Positions 62,766 through 64,000 of a DNA stretch of 64,000 nucleotides are shown piece after piece. Both the position numbers and the translations under genes were made by a program. How positions within the stretch are numbered: the first letter of the stretch is position 1; each line of letters opens with the position of its first letter. Where the stretch lies: contig NZ_JAAOIX010000002.1 in the NCBI RefSeq assembly GCF_011440395.1, forward strand, positions 62,001 to 126,000, given 5' to 3'. The stretch is from Pseudomaricurvus alcaniphilus. GTDB lineage: Bacteria > Pseudomonadota > Gammaproteobacteria > Pseudomonadales > Cellvibrionaceae. Below the pieces are notes generated by a model, which was given only the letters and a program-made list of their open reading frames with translations, did no database searches and was not told the origin of the DNA.

Positions 62766-63890
62766 CCTGATGGCCACCGCGGTGCGCATTTTATTGGCGC
62801 CGTAACTGGCCATTTTGGAAAAGTCCGCCAGGGCGATGGGCACGTGCTGGCAATCCAGTGCGTCCTGCATGTGCTCGCCAATATCCGAGTCGTGCACGTA
62901 CATGCAGAGCTCATCCATGCCGGTCACCATTACCCAGTGGGGGGCCTTGCGCCCTTCAAAACGGTAGGTGCTAATCAGCACCATGACCGTATAGCCGCCC
63001 GCCAGCCAGGAGCGGATATGCTGCAGCTCGAGCTGTTCTATTTTTACCGGAATTTGCCGGCTTTGGGCCTTGTCGCGAAACTGTCGATCCACCAGGGAGA
63101 CGATCTTTTTCTTGTCTTGCGAGCGGACGCCATCCAGGAATAACGGCGCTTCGTTGTTCACCACTACTTCAGCCTCAAAACCCATATCCTGCGCCGCTAG
63201 CGCCAGCCCGATCGGGTGGCAGCCACCGTGACCGGTGGTCATAAAAATTGTCGTGGCCTGGCGCCAGATATCCAGCTCCTGCTCCTGCGAGGGTTTAAAG
63301 CCGGGGCTCTGGCTGGCAATGGACATCAGCAGTGCCGCCGGACCACAGGTGAAATCCGTGGTCTGCTGGTACCACAGGCAGGGATGAGAAATTTGCGCCG
63401 CGTTGATTCTGCGAATGCACTTTTGCATACGCAACGCCCGGCTGTGATTTTCATAGTAATCCGGAATTTCACCAAACTGCTTATAGCCCAGCTTCTCGTA
63501 CAGGTCGATGGCGCGGCGATTACCTTCTTCCACTTCCAGCCGCATAAACAGGCGCTTGGACTCTACCGCCAGCTCTTCCAGTTGCAACAGCATCCGCTCG
63601 CCCAAACCGAGGCCGCGGGCGGCGGGATCCACGGCAAGGGAATACAGGCGGGCCAGGCGGGTACCCTGCTGCAACAAGACCAGCCCGTAACCCAGCAGCT
63701 GCCCGTCCCGTTCGGCAACCAGGAAGTTGCATTTGGCGTTGGTCAGCCAGTGGCGAAAGCTGCGGCGACTGAGTTTGTCGGTGGTAAAGCTTTTATTCTC
63801 CAGGCCAACCAGGGCTTCCAGGTCTTCTATATCCGGCGTCCGCAGCTCAATCTCGCCGGGCGCCGGTTTATTTTGTACTTGCGGCGCCAA
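62757..63890 (-). CDS. GNAT acetyltransferase fused to C39-like peptidase domain
   Basis: 377 residues. The N-terminal GNAT domain (about 14-150) has the acetyl-CoA loop VDPAARGLGLGERML and the YEKLGYKQFG end. The C-terminal peptidase C39-like domain (about 165-370) has LWYQQTTDFTCGPAALLMSIAS with the catalytic Cys, and KAPHWVMVTGMDELCMYVHDSD with the His. The combination is a known but uncharacterised family that travels with RimK-type ATP-grasp ligases. Its start lies one base after the stop of the RimK-family gene, so the two are one operon. Possible role: making or trimming a modified peptide. Confidence 0.92.
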   Translation of the reverse strand: MAPQVQNKPAPGEIELRTPDIEDLEALVGLENKSFTTDKLSRRSFRHWLTNAKCNFLVAERDGQLLGYGLVLLQQGTRLARLYSLAVDPAARGLGLGERMLLQLEELAVESKRLFMRLEVEEGNRRAIDLYEKLGYKQFGEIPDYYENHSRALRMQKCIRRINAAQISHPCLWYQQTTDFTCGPAALLMSIASQSPGFKPSQEQELDIWRQATTIFMTTGHGGCHPIGLALAAQDMGFEAEVVVNNEAPLFLDGVRSQDKKKIVSLVDRQFRDKAQSRQIPVKIEQLELQHIRSWLAGGYTVMVLISTYRFEGRKAPHWVMVTGMDELCMYVHDSDIGEHMQDALDCQHVPIALADFSKMASYGANKMRTAVAIRRR

Positions 63891-63891
63891 G

Positions 63892-64000
63892 TTAACGCCC
63901 TCTTCGCTCTAGGCGCTGATAAAACTCGGACATAATCAGCATGTATAATTCATCGCCCAGGTAGGCGTCTTCAACCTTGTGCTCGAGGCTGGGGTTGTCG
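63892..64000 (-). CDS. RimK-family ATP-grasp ligase, C-terminal end (cut by window edge)
   Basis: The last 35 codons of a leftward gene are visible: DNPSLEHKVEDAYLGDELYM, then LIMSEFYQRLERRGR and a stop at 63892-63894. The DNPxxxxxVED and LGDELY pattern is typical of the C-terminus of RimK-like alpha-L-glutamate ligases. Identification is strengthened by the GNAT-C39 gene right after it, its usual partner. The ATP-grasp core is outside the window. Confidence 0.75.
   Translation of the reverse strand, partial: DNPSLEHKVEDAYLGDELYMLIMSEFYQRLERRGR

Overview
The window reads as a chromosomal segment of a GC-rich marine gammaproteobacterium of the Cellvibrionales/Alteromonadales kind. Evidence is the TonB-dependent receptors of the TonB-Xanth-Caul type, a large beta-1,3-glucan (laminarin) degradation locus with a GH149 phosphorylase, and Pseudomonas-like small families (PA2778/PA2779, DUF6491, DUF393). 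No rRNA, tRNA, CRISPR array, insertion sequence or phage gene was recognised. Both ends are cut inside genes: a TonB-dependent receptor on the left, and a RimK-family ATP-grasp protein on the right.

Region 1 (1-31.5 kb) is a beta-1,3-glucan utilisation locus. Uptake is provided by two TonB-dependent receptors (1-613 partial, 2881-5781), a GPH-family symporter (1126-2583) and a sugar-porter MFS (27528-29111). Degradation starts with a GH16 lipoprotein with a malectin-like N-terminus (11183-12589) and a 1941-residue secreted protein joining GH16 to GH81 through calcium-type repeats and duplicated modules (16511-22336). It continues with two GH17 enzymes lacking signal peptides, a GH3 with a signal peptide and a GH3 without one. 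A GH149-type phosphorylase would convert oligosaccharides to glucose-1-phosphate in the cytoplasm. Inserted between the receptor and the glucanases is a four-gene block: flavin halogenase-like, SapC, cupin_8/JmjC-like, flavin halogenase-like. Its role beside glucan receptors is not established, and it is the best candidate for an undescribed system here. One of its two halogenase paralogues has an altered halide site.

Region 2 (31.9-40.7 kb) is signalling and mixed functions. It holds a LytS-type kinase with a LytTR regulator, an orphan NMT1-like binding protein paired with a diguanylate cyclase, and a GH79-like protein that abuts a decayed MscS-channel 3' end. A GGCT-like gene, a pirin and a DUF6491 protein follow. 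Region 3 (40.9-47.7 kb) holds an RND efflux pair, a PEP-CTERM-like secreted protein overlapping the 3' end of the pump gene, a GST and a ParA-like ATPase.

Region 4 (47.8-54.4 kb) looks like a light and stress response cluster: DUF393, folE, a TIGR01777 epimerase, a LitR-like MerR regulator with two tandem TGTACA-type operators, an SDR and a CPD photolyase. Next comes an Hsp20 gene with a sigma32-type promoter, a ROSE-like hairpin over its ribosome binding site and a clear terminator. Region 5 (54.6-64 kb) holds a PA2779/PA2778 pair, a DegQ-type protease, a probable glucosylglycerol-phosphate synthase/phosphatase with a YcaD-like transporter (osmoprotection), and a GNAT-C39 protein next to the RimK-family end.

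Short tandem repeats of 13-18 bp with three to four copies recur in at least five intergenic places. All functional statements are from reading the sequence and family knowledge; no search was run.
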